From contig NZ_JBQKKT010000012.1 in assembly GCF_052116585.1 (NCBI RefSeq), positions 24,506-88,505 on the forward strand: 64,000 nucleotides of DNA. Reading direction: 5' to 3'. This document shows positions 1 to 7,717 of this stretch, piece after piece (position 1 is the first letter of the stretch; each line of letters begins with the position of its first letter). Position numbers and translations under genes: made by a program. The stretch is from Luteococcus sp052116585. Its GTDB lineage: Bacteria > Actinomycetota > Actinomycetes > Propionibacteriales > Propionibacteriaceae. A model generated the notes under the pieces. It saw nothing but the letters and a program-made list of their open reading frames with translations. It did not search any database and was not told where the DNA came from.

Positions 1-1
1 C

Positions 2-334
2 AATGTGCCCACCCAGGTTGCGATGGACGCGACGGTTGCCGACGTGCAGGCCGCGACGCTGCGCGCCGGCCACATGCGGGTGCTGCTGGTGGACGGGCAG
101 GACGTGGTGGGCGTGGTGCACGTGCGGGACACGCTGTCCGAGCCGGTCGACCGTCCCGCGCGCGAGCTGGCGCACGAGCCCTATGTGGTGGATGTGGCCA
201 AGCCGCTGCACGTGGCCTTCCAGGAGATGCGTGAGCAGGCCACCCAGCTGGCCGTGGTCACCGAGAATGGACGCTTCGCGGGAGTCGTGACGCTGTTCGA
301 CGTGCTGCCCCGGCTCTTCCCCAAGGCCGCTTGA
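2..334 (+). CDS. CBS-domain protein, 3' part only (HlyC/CorC-like)
   Basis: The frame is open from the left edge, so the start lies outside; about 110 codons remain. Two CBS half-repeats are visible (visible residues about 5-50 and 53-105), each closed by a typical strand (VVGVVHVRD and FAGVVTLFD). CBS pairs bind adenosyl nucleotides and regulate an attached domain. A CBS pair near the C-terminus fits HlyC/CorC (CNNM-like) membrane proteins, but the DUF21 membrane part is not visible, so that assignment is inferred. The stop codon (332-334) lies inside the first unit of a perfect 26-bp tandem duplication, and a terminator-like hairpin follows. Confidence 0.65.
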   Translation, partial: NVPTQVAMDATVADVQAATLRAGHMRVLLVDGQDVVGVVHVRDTLSEPVDRPARELAHEPYVVDVAKPLHVAFQEMREQATQLAVVTENGRFAGVVTLFDVLPRLFPKAA

Positions 335-376
335 GGCCGCGACAGGCTCGGGCCGCTTGAGGCCGCGACAGGCTCG
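325..376. repeat. perfect 26-bp tandem duplication across a stop codon
   Basis: Positions 325-350 and 351-376 are identical 26-mers beginning GGCCGCTTGAGGCC and ending ACAGGCTCG. The first unit contains the TGA stop of the CBS gene. The second unit runs into the left arm of the following hairpin. Confidence 0.9.
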
Positions 377-393
377 GCCATCAGGGCCGAGCC
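371..393 (+). terminator. hairpin after CBS gene
   Basis: A perfect 9-bp stem, GGCTCGGCC / GGCCGAGCC, with loop ATCAG. No clear T-run follows. It lies between two convergent genes and could serve either strand. Confidence 0.6.
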
Positions 394-428
394 CGTCGAC
401 TGGCCTGCTCCCCGAGCTTGTCGAGGGG

Positions 429-1019
429 TCAGCTCCACACCCCGGAGCTGCCCCGTCGCCACGAGCCCACCAGATGGGTGTCGACAATTCCCACGGCCTC
501 CATCAGCGCGAACATCGTCGTCGGCCCCACATGGGCAAAACCCGCCTTCTTCAAGGCCTTGGACAGCGCCACTGATTCGGGGGACTGGCTCGGCACCTCG
601 CTGAAGTCCCGTGGGGCGGGGGTGGCCGACGGCTGGAAGCCCCAGATGAAGTCCACCAGTCCGCCCTGCTCCCGCAGCGCAATGGTGGCGCGGGCATTGG
701 TGATGGTGGCGTCCACCTTGCGTCGATTGCGCACGATCCCGGCATCGTGGAGCAGACGCTCCCGGTCTGCCGCCCCAAAGCTGGCCACAACCTCGGGATC
801 GAAGTTGGCGAAGGCCGCGCGGAAGTTCTCCCGTTTTCGCAGGATCGTCGCCCAGCTGAGCCCCGATTGGAAGGCCTCCAGACTCAGGCGCTCGAACAGA
901 CCCCGTTCGTCGCGCACCGGCATGCCCCACTCAGTGTCGTAGTAGTGCCGCAGCAGCTCGTCATGCGCCGCCCACACGGGACGCGCGAGCCCGTCGTCGC
1001 CCGTGACCAGATCATCCAT
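429..1019 (-). CDS. tag: DNA-3-methyladenine glycosylase I
   Basis: A 196-residue protein of normal family length. It removes 3-methyladenine from alkylated DNA as the first step of base excision repair in the cytoplasm. The family core is clear: YYDTEWGMP near residue 27, LEAFQSGLSW near 47, KRENFRAAF, then ALKKAGFAHVGPTT near the C-terminus. The E. coli enzyme holds a structural zinc with Cys4, His17, His175 and Cys179. Here the Cys4 position reads Pro (RPVW), the His17 position reads Tyr, His175 is kept (VDTHLVG) and Cys179 is Ser, so the zinc site is probably absent. The ATG start at 1019 fits the family N-terminus. The gene is convergent with the CBS gene. Confidence 0.9.
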   Translation of the reverse strand: MDDLVTGDDGLARPVWAAHDELLRHYYDTEWGMPVRDERGLFERLSLEAFQSGLSWATILRKRENFRAAFANFDPEVVASFGAADRERLLHDAGIVRNRRKVDATITNARATIALREQGGLVDFIWGFQPSATPAPRDFSEVPSQSPESVALSKALKKAGFAHVGPTTMFALMEAVGIVDTHLVGSWRRGSSGVWS

Positions 1020-1135
1020 GCCCCCATCGTGACAGTGCGGTCCGACACTTTCGTCGGCCGGAAGTCAGGAGAGCCACCGGACAGTGGTGCTGGACGACTG
1101 CACAATTCGTTCACCTTCTGGTCGCCCGGACTCCC

Positions 1136-1141
1136 TAGCCT
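1136..1141 (+). promoter_or_regulatory. -10 box for the APC permease
   Basis: TAGCCT lies 7 nt before the ATG at 1149, which would give an essentially leaderless mRNA. No convincing -35 was seen. Confidence 0.5.
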
Positions 1142-1148
1142 GCGCACC

Positions 1149-2381
1149 ATGTCTGCTGCCCCCACCCTCGCCCGACGACTGGGTCTGACCGACGCCGTGA
1201 CGATCGGGCTCGGCTCGATGCTCGGTGCCGGAGTCTTCGCCGCCTTCGCACCGGCCTCCAGGGCCGCCGGCCAGTGGCTGCTGCTCAGCCTGGCGATCGC
1301 CGCCGTCGTCGCCTACTGCAATGCCACCAGCTCCGCACAGCTCGCCGCCAAATACCCCACCAGCGGCGGCACCTACTTCTACGGACGCGAGGAGCTGGGG
1401 GAGTGGCCGGGCTTCATGGCCGGCTGGTGCTTCGTCATTGGCAAGACGGCCTCCTGTGCCGCCATGGCACTCACCGCCGCGCACTACCTGATCCCGGAGG
1501 ACTATCAGACCTATGGCGCGGTGGCGCTGGTCTGGCTCCTGGCCGCTGCCAACCTGCGCGGCGTCACCCGCACCGCCAAGCTGACCCGCATCCTGGCCGC
1601 CATCGTGCTGGTGGTGCTGGCCATCGTCGTGGTGATCGGTTGGACCAGCACACCGCCCGCCCAGCCCCAGCAGCTGGTCAGCAGCCCCTTCGGCGTCCTG
1701 CAAGGGGCGGGGCTGCTCTTCTTCGCCTTCGCCGGCTACGCCCGGATCGCGACGATGGGTGAGGAGGTGGTGGAGCCCGAGCGGACCATCCCGCGGACCA
1801 TCGTCCTGGCGCTGGGCATTGCCCTGCTGGTCTACCTGGCGGTTGGTGTCACGCTGGCGCACTTCTTCGGCGACGGAGGAATCGCCGCCCACAGCGCCCC
1901 ACTGGCGGCGCTCGTGCAGCAGGCCGGTCAGGGGTGGGCCAGCCCCGTCGTGCGCTTCGGCGCGGGCGCTGCGGCTCTGGGGGCGCTGCTGAACCTGATG
2001 ACGGGCATTGGCCGCACCTCGCTGGCGATGGCCCGTGAGGGCGACCTGCCCCGGGGCCTCTCGGTGATCGATCCCACCCACCAGGTTCCCCGACGTGCCG
2101 AGCTGACCCTGGCCATCATCGTCACCGTGCTCGTGCTCACCACCGACCTGCGGGGTGCCATCGGCTTCTCCAGCTTCGGCGTGCTCCTGTACTACTTCGT
2201 CGCCAATGCCTCCGCCTGGCACCAGAGCGACGGCCGGATGTACCCGCGCATCCTGCAGGGCCTGGGCATGGTGCTCTGCCTCGTGCTGGCCTTCACCCTG
2301 CCGTGGGGTTCGGTGCTGGCTGGTCTGGCGGTGCTGGCCGTCGGCGTGGTGGGACGTCTGGTGCTGCGGCGTCAGGCATGA
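1149..2381 (+). CDS. APC-superfamily amino acid permease
   Basis: A 410-residue integral membrane protein with about twelve hydrophobic segments. The N-terminus carries the APC signature GLGSMLGAGVFAAF (residues about 17-30), the unwound TM1 that binds substrate in this superfamily, and FAFAGYARIATMGEEV in the TM6 region, typical of amino acid/polyamine/organocation permeases. The substrate cannot be read from sequence. The open frame runs upstream to 747, but that part is antisense to tag. The ATG at 1149 is chosen because the APC motif begins at once and a TAGCCT -10 box sits 7 nt upstream. The stop codon is embedded in one copy of a 29-bp direct repeat. Confidence 0.85.
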   Translation: MSAAPTLARRLGLTDAVTIGLGSMLGAGVFAAFAPASRAAGQWLLLSLAIAAVVAYCNATSSAQLAAKYPTSGGTYFYGREELGEWPGFMAGWCFVIGKTASCAAMALTAAHYLIPEDYQTYGAVALVWLLAAANLRGVTRTAKLTRILAAIVLVVLAIVVVIGWTSTPPAQPQQLVSSPFGVLQGAGLLFFAFAGYARIATMGEEVVEPERTIPRTIVLALGIALLVYLAVGVTLAHFFGDGGIAAHSAPLAALVQQAGQGWASPVVRFGAGAAALGALLNLMTGIGRTSLAMAREGDLPRGLSVIDPTHQVPRRAELTLAIIVTVLVLTTDLRGAIGFSSFGVLLYYFVANASAWHQSDGRMYPRILQGLGMVLCLVLAFTLPWGSVLAGLAVLAVGVVGRLVLRRQA

Positions 2382-2594
2382 GGCCCACCGGCCCGTCGCG
2401 AGGCAGCGTCCGCGGCGGTACCAGTGCCGGTCCGGCGGAATCGGACATCCCCACGGCCGTCGGCTGACGAAAACAGATGCATATCGACCCCTCCAGTGCA
2501 TTTGGTGCACTGGAGGGGTCGATATGCATCTGTTTCTGGCGGGGAGGAGGTGGCAGACGAGGCCGGCGGCGTCAGGCCTGAGGCCCACCGGCCC
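2366..2594. repeat. 29-bp direct repeat flanking a long palindrome
   Basis: Positions 2366-2394 and 2566-2594 match at 28 of 29 bases (GCGGCGTCAGGC, then A or C, then TGAGGCCCACCGGCCC), exactly 200 bp apart. The left copy contains the TGA stop of the permease gene. Between the copies lies a 30-bp perfect inverted repeat (2471-2535). Confidence 0.9.
2471..2535. terminator. 30-bp perfect stem, 5-nt loop
   Basis: The arms 2471-2500 and 2506-2535 are perfectly complementary; the loop is TTTGG. The left arm begins AAACAGATGCATATC and the right arm ends GATATGCATCTGTTT, so each strand has a short T-run at its 3' side. It sits between two convergent permease genes, consistent with a bidirectional terminator. 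The stem is far longer than normal for that role. Confidence 0.7.
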
Positions 2595-2605
2595 ACCCCA
2601 CCGGC

Positions 2606-4084
2606 TCAACCCAGCGGGCTCTGCAGCTTCTTGCTCGGGTCGTACTTCTCGTACGGCTCGTCCTGTTCGCCCTCCACCGTGTAGATGCCGGGGGCATCCA
2701 GCACCAGGTTGGAGCCGCCGGCGGCGTCCGAGAGGTACTTCGGGGCAATCGCCCGGGCGGCGTGCCACAGCGCGACGGTGGCGATGGTTCCCAGCGCGAT
2801 GCCGCCCAGCGTGAAGTTCTCGCCGAAGTGGAGGCTGACGTCGCCGACGCCGATGATGATGCCCGCGGAGACGGGGACCAGGTTCACGGGGTTGCCGAAG
2901 TCCACCCCGTTCTCCTTCCAGATCTTGGCGCCCAGCAGGCCGATCATGCCGTACAGCACCACGCAGATGCCGCCCAGCACACCGCCCGGGGTGGCCGAGA
3001 TGACGGCGCCGAACTTGGGTGAGAACCCAAAGCCGATCGCCACCAGGGCTGCCACCACGTAGGCGGCGGTGGAGTAGACGCGCGTCGCGGCCATCACGCC
3101 GATGTTCTCCGCATAGGTGGTGGTGGGGCCGGCGCCCGCACCGGTGGCGATCATCGAGGTCAGGCCGTCGGCGATGATCGCGGTGCCCATCTGGTCGTCG
3201 AGGTTCTTGCCGGTCATCTCCGCGACGGCCTTCACATGCCCGGTGTTCTCCGCAATCAGGGCGATGACGACGGGCAGCGCCACCAGGATGAAGGCCAGGT
3301 TGAACTGGGGCAGGTGGAAGCCCAGCACATTGTCGCTGGCGCCATAGGTCCAGCCCGCCAGGTCGGTGACCGGTGGCAGCCCGAACCAGTCGGCCTGGCG
3401 CACATTGGTCCAGTCCACCCGGAAGGCCTCGACGGTCTTGCCGTCGACCATGCGGCTGACCGGCCCGAAGGCCTGGTCGAAGACGGCGCTCAGCAGGTAG
3501 CCGAAGACGAGCGAGAGGAAGATGGCGATGCGTCCCAGGAAACCCCGCAGGCCGACGCTGAGGAAGACCACCACCAGCATCACGATGAAGGCGGTCCACT
3601 GGTCCTGGGGCCAGTAGGTCTTGGCCACGACGGGTGCCAGGTTGAAACCGATGAGCATCACGACGGCGCCGGTGACCACGGGCGGCAGCAGCCGGTGGAT
3701 CACCCGGGCGCCCGCGATGTGGATCACCACACCCACCAGCAGCAGCGCCAGGCCGACGCACAGCAGCGCGCCCGAGACCTGGGCCGGATTGCCGCCCATG
3801 CCGTAGATGGCCGTTGCGACACCGACGAAACTCGCGGAGCTGCCCAGGTAGCTGGGCACCCGGTTGCGGGTGAGCGCCAGGAAGATCAGCGTCGCAACGC
3901 CGCTCATCATGACCGCCAGCTGCGGGTTGAGCCCCATCAACAACGGGAAGACGAAGGTGGCGCCGAACATGGCCACCACGTGCTGGGCGCCGAGCCCAAT
4001 CGTCTTGCCCCAGCTGAGGCGTTCGTCGGGGGCCACCACGGCCCCGGGCTTGAGTTCTCCGTTGCCGTGCAGCTTCCAGATCAC
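2606..4084 (-). CDS. NCS2-family uracil/xanthine permease
   Basis: A 492-residue membrane protein of the nucleobase-cation symporter-2 family, which imports uracil or xanthine/uric acid with protons. It shows the family N-terminus (LSWGKTIGLGAQHVVAMFGA), about twelve to fourteen membrane helices, and the loop FAENIGVMAATRVYS-like stretch (here TTYAENIGVMAATR) of the substrate site. The open frame extends to 4315 but the GTG at 4084 is preferred: it follows AGGAG at an 8-nt spacing and gives the family N-terminus. A charged tail (EPYEKYDPSKK) ends the protein. Whether it prefers uracil or xanthine is not decidable here. It is convergent with the APC permease. Confidence 0.87.
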   Translation of the reverse strand: MIWKLHGNGELKPGAVVAPDERLSWGKTIGLGAQHVVAMFGATFVFPLLMGLNPQLAVMMSGVATLIFLALTRNRVPSYLGSSASFVGVATAIYGMGGNPAQVSGALLCVGLALLLVGVVIHIAGARVIHRLLPPVVTGAVVMLIGFNLAPVVAKTYWPQDQWTAFIVMLVVVFLSVGLRGFLGRIAIFLSLVFGYLLSAVFDQAFGPVSRMVDGKTVEAFRVDWTNVRQADWFGLPPVTDLAGWTYGASDNVLGFHLPQFNLAFILVALPVVIALIAENTGHVKAVAEMTGKNLDDQMGTAIIADGLTSMIATGAGAGPTTTYAENIGVMAATRVYSTAAYVVAALVAIGFGFSPKFGAVISATPGGVLGGICVVLYGMIGLLGAKIWKENGVDFGNPVNLVPVSAGIIIGVGDVSLHFGENFTLGGIALGTIATVALWHAARAIAPKYLSDAAGGSNLVLDAPGIYTVEGEQDEPYEKYDPSKKLQSPLG

Positions 4085-4101
4085 GCGAGGTCTCCTGATT
4101 C

Positions 4102-4129
4102 CGGACGCGTCCGCGTCCGCCCCATTGTA
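4102..4129 (-). promoter_or_regulatory. -10 box and 12-bp palindrome in permease leader
   Basis: On the minus strand TACAAT (4129-4124) resembles a -10 box. The perfect palindrome CGGACGCGTCCG (4102-4113) lies between it and the AGGAG ribosome site, where an operator or leader hairpin would act. Confidence 0.4.
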
Positions 4130-4208
4130 GGGAGGGCGGCCGTGGGCGGCGCGACCCGGCGTGGCACTGCGAGCTGCGCGGAGACTGCGTCGGGTTGGCT
4201 GCCGGCGA

Positions 4209-5816
4209 TCAGATCCAGCTCTTGAACCACATCCTGGCCAGCCACTGCTTCCGAGTGAGCAGGCCGTCGGTGAGGATCGGGTAGATGAAGGCGAAGTTCG
4301 CCGCCACCAGGGCAATCGCGCCGCCTGCCAGCAGGGAGCCGCGTCGACGGTGGGGTCCGTCGGCGGGACCGATCAGTCGGCCCAGCCACATCGACAGGAT
4401 GATCACGGTGAACGGGATGATGCAGATCGCGTAGAAGAAGAAGAGCGGCCGGTCGGCGTAGCGGAACCACGGAAGGTAGGTGCTGGCCATGGCCAGGATC
4501 GGCAGGCCGAAGCGCCAGTCGCGGCCCGCGATCCACACGACGATGCCCGCGATTAGCGCGATGGCTGCCATCCACCACAGGATCGGCGTGCCGGCGCCAG
4601 AGATCACGCGCAGGCAGGTGTCATTGACGGCCTGACAACCGTCGACGCCCGGCTTGATGTCGTTGACGGCGTCGATGCCGATCGGACGGGCCATCACCAG
4701 CCAGCCCCACGGGTTCGCCTCGTAGGTGTGGGTGGCGTTCATCATGCCCTCACCGGTGTGGAAGTTGTACATGTCCACGTGGTAGTGCCACAGCGAGGCC
4801 AGCGGTGCGCCGAAGAGCTTCACGGTCCAGTGGTCGGGGTGCTCGGCGCCCCAGCCGCGGCCCCACCCGCCGTGGGTGGTCAACCATCCGGTCCAGGTGG
4901 CCAGGTAGACGGGCAGCGCCACCACCACCAGGTGGACGAAGGCGGGCAGCCCGTCGCGCAGGATCGACTGGACGGCACGGGGTCCCGCGCCGGCAAGGCG
5001 ACGAGTGTTCCAGTCCCACACGACGGACAGGATGCCCATCGTCGCCAGCACGAACAGGGAATTCCACTTCACGGCGACGGCGAGCCCGAACAGGATGCCG
5101 GCGGTGAAACGCCAGGGCCGCCACAACAACGCAGGGCCGAACTGACCACCCAGATCGGGGTGGCCGGTGCGGGTCAGGTGGGCCGCGAGCCGGTGGCGGA
5201 ACCAGTCCCGGTCGGCCGCGACGCAGGCAACACCGCAGACGATGAAGAGCGCCTGGAAGATGTCGAGCAGCCCGATCCGGCTCATCGTGAAGGCCAGGCC
5301 GTCCAAGCTGAGCAGCACGCCGGCAATGGCGCCCACCAGGGTCGATCGGGACAGTCGTCGGGCCAGCCGGATCGTGGCGAGCACCAGCAGTGAACCCGCC
5401 ACGAGTGAGCTGAATCGCCAGCCAAAGGAGTTCATGCCGAAGAAGTGCTCACCCACCGCGATCAGCCACTTGCCCAGCGGCGGGTGCACGACGAAGGACG
5501 CGGTGGCATTCCACCCGTCGGTCATGCCCTGGGCGATGGCGTCGTTGATCTTGGTCTTGGTGCCGGGATGGACGTCCGGCCAGGTTCCCTCGTAGCCCAG
5601 GTGGAGCATCGTCCAGGCTTCCTTGGGGTAGTAGGTCTCGTCGAAGACCAGGTTCTTGGGCCGGGCGAGGTCAACCAGACGCAGCACGAAGGCGAAGGCC
5701 GTGATGCCCAGTGCCACCAGCCAGCTGGTGAGCCGGTCTGGGCCAGGTCCGTCGCTGAGCTGTTCGATCACGCTGGCGCGAGGGCGCTGGCTGGGCAGGG
5801 CGGTGGCGTCGGTCAC
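4209..5816 (-). CDS. protein O-mannosyltransferase (PMT, GT39)
   Basis: A 535-residue polytopic membrane enzyme that transfers mannose from polyprenyl-phosphate-mannose to Ser/Thr of exported proteins. The first extracellular loop carries the catalytic acid pair in VFDETYYPKEAW (about residue 58), followed by PLGKWLIAVGEHFFG. About ten further hydrophobic segments and the C-terminal ARMWFKSW end match actinobacterial Pmt. Secreted Thr/Pro-rich proteins are typical substrates, and the adjacent LPXTG protein, rich in Thr-Pro, is a plausible client (inference). A TAGGAT box lies 6 nt before the GTG start. Confidence 0.92.
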   Translation of the reverse strand: MTDATALPSQRPRASVIEQLSDGPGPDRLTSWLVALGITAFAFVLRLVDLARPKNLVFDETYYPKEAWTMLHLGYEGTWPDVHPGTKTKINDAIAQGMTDGWNATASFVVHPPLGKWLIAVGEHFFGMNSFGWRFSSLVAGSLLVLATIRLARRLSRSTLVGAIAGVLLSLDGLAFTMSRIGLLDIFQALFIVCGVACVAADRDWFRHRLAAHLTRTGHPDLGGQFGPALLWRPWRFTAGILFGLAVAVKWNSLFVLATMGILSVVWDWNTRRLAGAGPRAVQSILRDGLPAFVHLVVVALPVYLATWTGWLTTHGGWGRGWGAEHPDHWTVKLFGAPLASLWHYHVDMYNFHTGEGMMNATHTYEANPWGWLVMARPIGIDAVNDIKPGVDGCQAVNDTCLRVISGAGTPILWWMAAIALIAGIVVWIAGRDWRFGLPILAMASTYLPWFRYADRPLFFFYAICIIPFTVIILSMWLGRLIGPADGPHRRRGSLLAGGAIALVAANFAFIYPILTDGLLTRKQWLARMWFKSWI

Positions 5817-5822
5817 GCGCCC

Positions 5823-5828
5823 ATCCTA
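5823..5828 (-). promoter_or_regulatory. -10 box of the mannosyltransferase gene
   Basis: TAGGAT on the minus strand, exactly 6 nt before the GTG start at 5816; predicts a leaderless mRNA. Confidence 0.55.
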
Positions 5829-5848
5829 GGTTGCCGGCCTACAAATGG

Positions 5849-5883
5849 GTCGGACCCGACCGCTGGGGGCGATCGGGTCCGAC
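5849..5883 (-). terminator. terminator of the LPXTG gene
   Basis: An 11-bp perfect stem, GTCGGACCCGA / TCGGGTCCGAC, with a 13-nt loop, 16 bp beyond the stop codon. Only a weak T-rich stretch follows on the minus strand. Confidence 0.65.
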
Positions 5884-5898
5884 GGAGAGGGTCAGGTC

Positions 5899-7524
5899 TC
5901 AGAAGCGCATGCGACGGGCAGCCACGGAGGCTCCGACGAAGCTGAGCGCCATCAGGGTCATGCCCGCAGCAGAGACACCGCTGGCGCCGGTGTCACCCGT
6001 CGACGGCAGGTGGTTCGGGCGGGGCATCTCCTGGGCCGGTGCCTCGGGGGTCTCCGGGGTCTGCGGCAGCGGCAGGTCGGGCACCGGGGTCTCGACGGGA
6101 GTCGGCTCCGGGGTGGGCTCGGGCGTCGGCTCCGGGGTGAGCTCGGGCGTGGGCTCCGGGGTGGGCTCGGGCGTGGGCTCAGGGGTGGGCTCGGGCGTGG
6201 GCTCAGGGGTGGGCTCGGGCGTGGGCTCGGGCGTCGGCTCGGGCGTGGGCTCGGGCGTCGGCTCGGGCGTGGGCTCCGGCGTGGGCTCCGGGGTCGGCTT
6301 CACCGGGGTACGACCGTCGGCGTCACCGCCGCCTTCCCACATGTTCACGGTGGCCTCCGAGCCCTGGGTCTTCTCCAGCGTGGTCACGGTGCCCTTGTCG
6401 GTCCACTCGGTCATGCTGCTGTCGGTGACCTTCACCGGGAACAGGATGCGGGCGGAGGTGCCCTTGGGCAGCGTGATGGTGCCGGACAGCGTGTCGGCAT
6501 CGCAGTCGGTCACGGTGGCCTTGGTGCCATAGGCCAGGTTCTCCGGGTCGCCCCAGGCATCGGTCTCGGTCCAGGTCTGGACGAATGGCGAGACGGGGCA
6601 GGCGAAGGCCTGGCCCGCGCTGGTGAGCTGGTCGCTCCAGGTGTAGAGCTGGTTGTCCGTGGTGGCGGCCGGCAGCTGCAGCGTGATCATCAGCTGGCCA
6701 TCGACGTCGTACCAGCCCCACTTGCCCAGGTGCGTGGGCATCTGGTCGCAGTCGGGGCACTCCACCATCTGGATGGGCGTGCGGCTGGTCTTGCCATTGA
6801 CGTCCCACACGAACTCCTGGGTGGTGCCCGGCTGGGCGGTGCCCTGGACCGTGGCCTTCAGCCAGCCCGAGAGGGTCACGTCGGTGTGGGTCTCGACGAA
6901 GTCGGTCAGCGTCACGACGATGCGGCCGTCGGTGACGGTCATCGTGGCCGCCTGGATGCCGCCGGGCGTGTTGAGCGAGAAGGTGGAGCCGTTGGGGACC
7001 GACAGGCCCTCCGGGACGGCAAAGCTGAACTGGTCGCCTGCGCAGTGGCCGTCGGAGATGGCGCCGCTGAACTTGAAGCTCACGCGCTCCCAGGCCTGGA
7101 CGTCGGTGGACTTGTCCACGGTGACGGTCATCGGGTCGGTCACGGGCGACGGGGTGCAGGTGGCGTCGGCAGCAGCCTTCATCTCCGGCTGAGCGGCCGC
7201 GGTGGTGGCAGGAGCGGTGGGCGCCAGGGTGGTCGCAACGGCAGCCGGAGCCTCGCTGGCCGTGGCCTGCGTGGTGGCAGCAGGCGCGGCGGTGGTGGCA
7301 TCGGCGGTGGGCGCCCCGCTGGGCGCCGGCGCGGCCTCGGTGGTGGCAGCGGCGGCCTCGGTGGCCACGGGCGTGGCGGGCGAGGAGGCCTCGGCGGTGA
7401 TCGCAGTGGTGTCCACCACATCGTCGGCGGCGAAGGCCGGTGCCAGAGCGATGCTGGTGCTTGCCAGGCCAAGAACGGCCGCAACCGCCAGGCCGGAGCG
7501 CTTGCGCGCAGAGCTGGAGTGCAT
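5899..7524 (-). CDS. LPXTG cell-wall-anchored adhesin-like protein
   Basis: A 541-residue surface protein. It has a signal peptide (about residues 1-30, ending LAPAFAADD), then a low-complexity Ala/Thr/Pro region (to about 120). Next comes a folded region whose strands resemble Ig-like adhesin domains of Gram-positive MSCRAMMs (WERVSFKFSGAISDG and DVTLSGWLKATV), a second domain with paired cysteines (CPDC), a Thr-Pro-Glu-Pro stalk (about 410-475), and a sortase signal LPSTG near 506 followed by a hydrophobic stretch and RRMRF. ATG at 7524 is chosen because a G-rich ribosome site lies 6 nt upstream. No sortase gene is in the window. The gene separates the mannosyltransferase gene from rsmI. 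The ligand is unknown; dermatan-sulfate adhesins of Cutibacterium have a similar plan (comparison from memory). Confidence 0.87.
   Translation of the reverse strand: MHSSSARKRSGLAVAAVLGLASTSIALAPAFAADDVVDTTAITAEASSPATPVATEAAAATTEAAPAPSGAPTADATTAAPAATTQATASEAPAAVATTLAPTAPATTAAAQPEMKAAADATCTPSPVTDPMTVTVDKSTDVQAWERVSFKFSGAISDGHCAGDQFSFAVPEGLSVPNGSTFSLNTPGGIQAATMTVTDGRIVVTLTDFVETHTDVTLSGWLKATVQGTAQPGTTQEFVWDVNGKTSRTPIQMVECPDCDQMPTHLGKWGWYDVDGQLMITLQLPAATTDNQLYTWSDQLTSAGQAFACPVSPFVQTWTETDAWGDPENLAYGTKATVTDCDADTLSGTITLPKGTSARILFPVKVTDSSMTEWTDKGTVTTLEKTQGSEATVNMWEGGGDADGRTPVKPTPEPTPEPTPEPTPEPTPEPTPEPTPEPTPEPTPEPTPEPTPEPTPEPTPELTPEPTPEPTPEPTPVETPVPDLPLPQTPETPEAPAQEMPRPNHLPSTGDTGASGVSAAGMTLMALSFVGASVAARRMRF
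6102..6297 (-). repeat. Thr-Pro-Glu-Pro coding repeats
   Basis: Roughly sixteen 12-bp units encode TPEP repeats, one reading LTPEP. The wall-spanning stalk may change length by slippage. Confidence 0.9.
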
Positions 7525-7528
7525 TGAA

Positions 7529-7587
7529 TTTCCCCCGAAAAATAGGTCGTTGACATCTCCCCAGATGTCGCGCTTCCCCCCGGAAGC
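7529..7587 (-). promoter_or_regulatory. leader of LPXTG gene: three GGGG-loop hairpins
   Basis: Read on the minus strand the leader is three consecutive hairpins: GCTTCC-GGGG-GGAAGC (7587-7572), GACATCT-GGGG-AGATGTC (7569-7552) and TTTC-GGGG-GAAA (7540-7529). The last GGGGGA is also the ribosome-binding site, 6 nt from the ATG. The region holds no other sequence to speak of. RNA control of translation is inferred. Confidence 0.6.
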
Positions 7588-7595
7588 ATGCTCGA

Positions 7596-7601
7596 ACACT
7601 A
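7596..7601 (-). promoter_or_regulatory. -10 box of the LPXTG gene
   Basis: TAGTGT on the minus strand. Its expected start site falls at about 7589, just before the first leader hairpin, so the whole 5' leader would be the hairpin array. Confidence 0.5.
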
Positions 7602-7705
7602 GGCACGACTCCGGGTCTGATGACAGGCAGATTTCGGGATGAGGGTCTTCCTTGGGGAAGTCTTCAGCAACTGAGTGACCAAGGTCACCTGATGGCGGGA
7701 CAGTC

Positions 7706-7711
7706 CACAAT
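7706..7711 (+). promoter_or_regulatory. -10 box of rsmI
   Basis: CACAAT lies exactly 6 nt before the GTG at 7718. The same hexamer is found before tatD. Confidence 0.4.
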
Positions 7712-7717
7712 GGAAGG

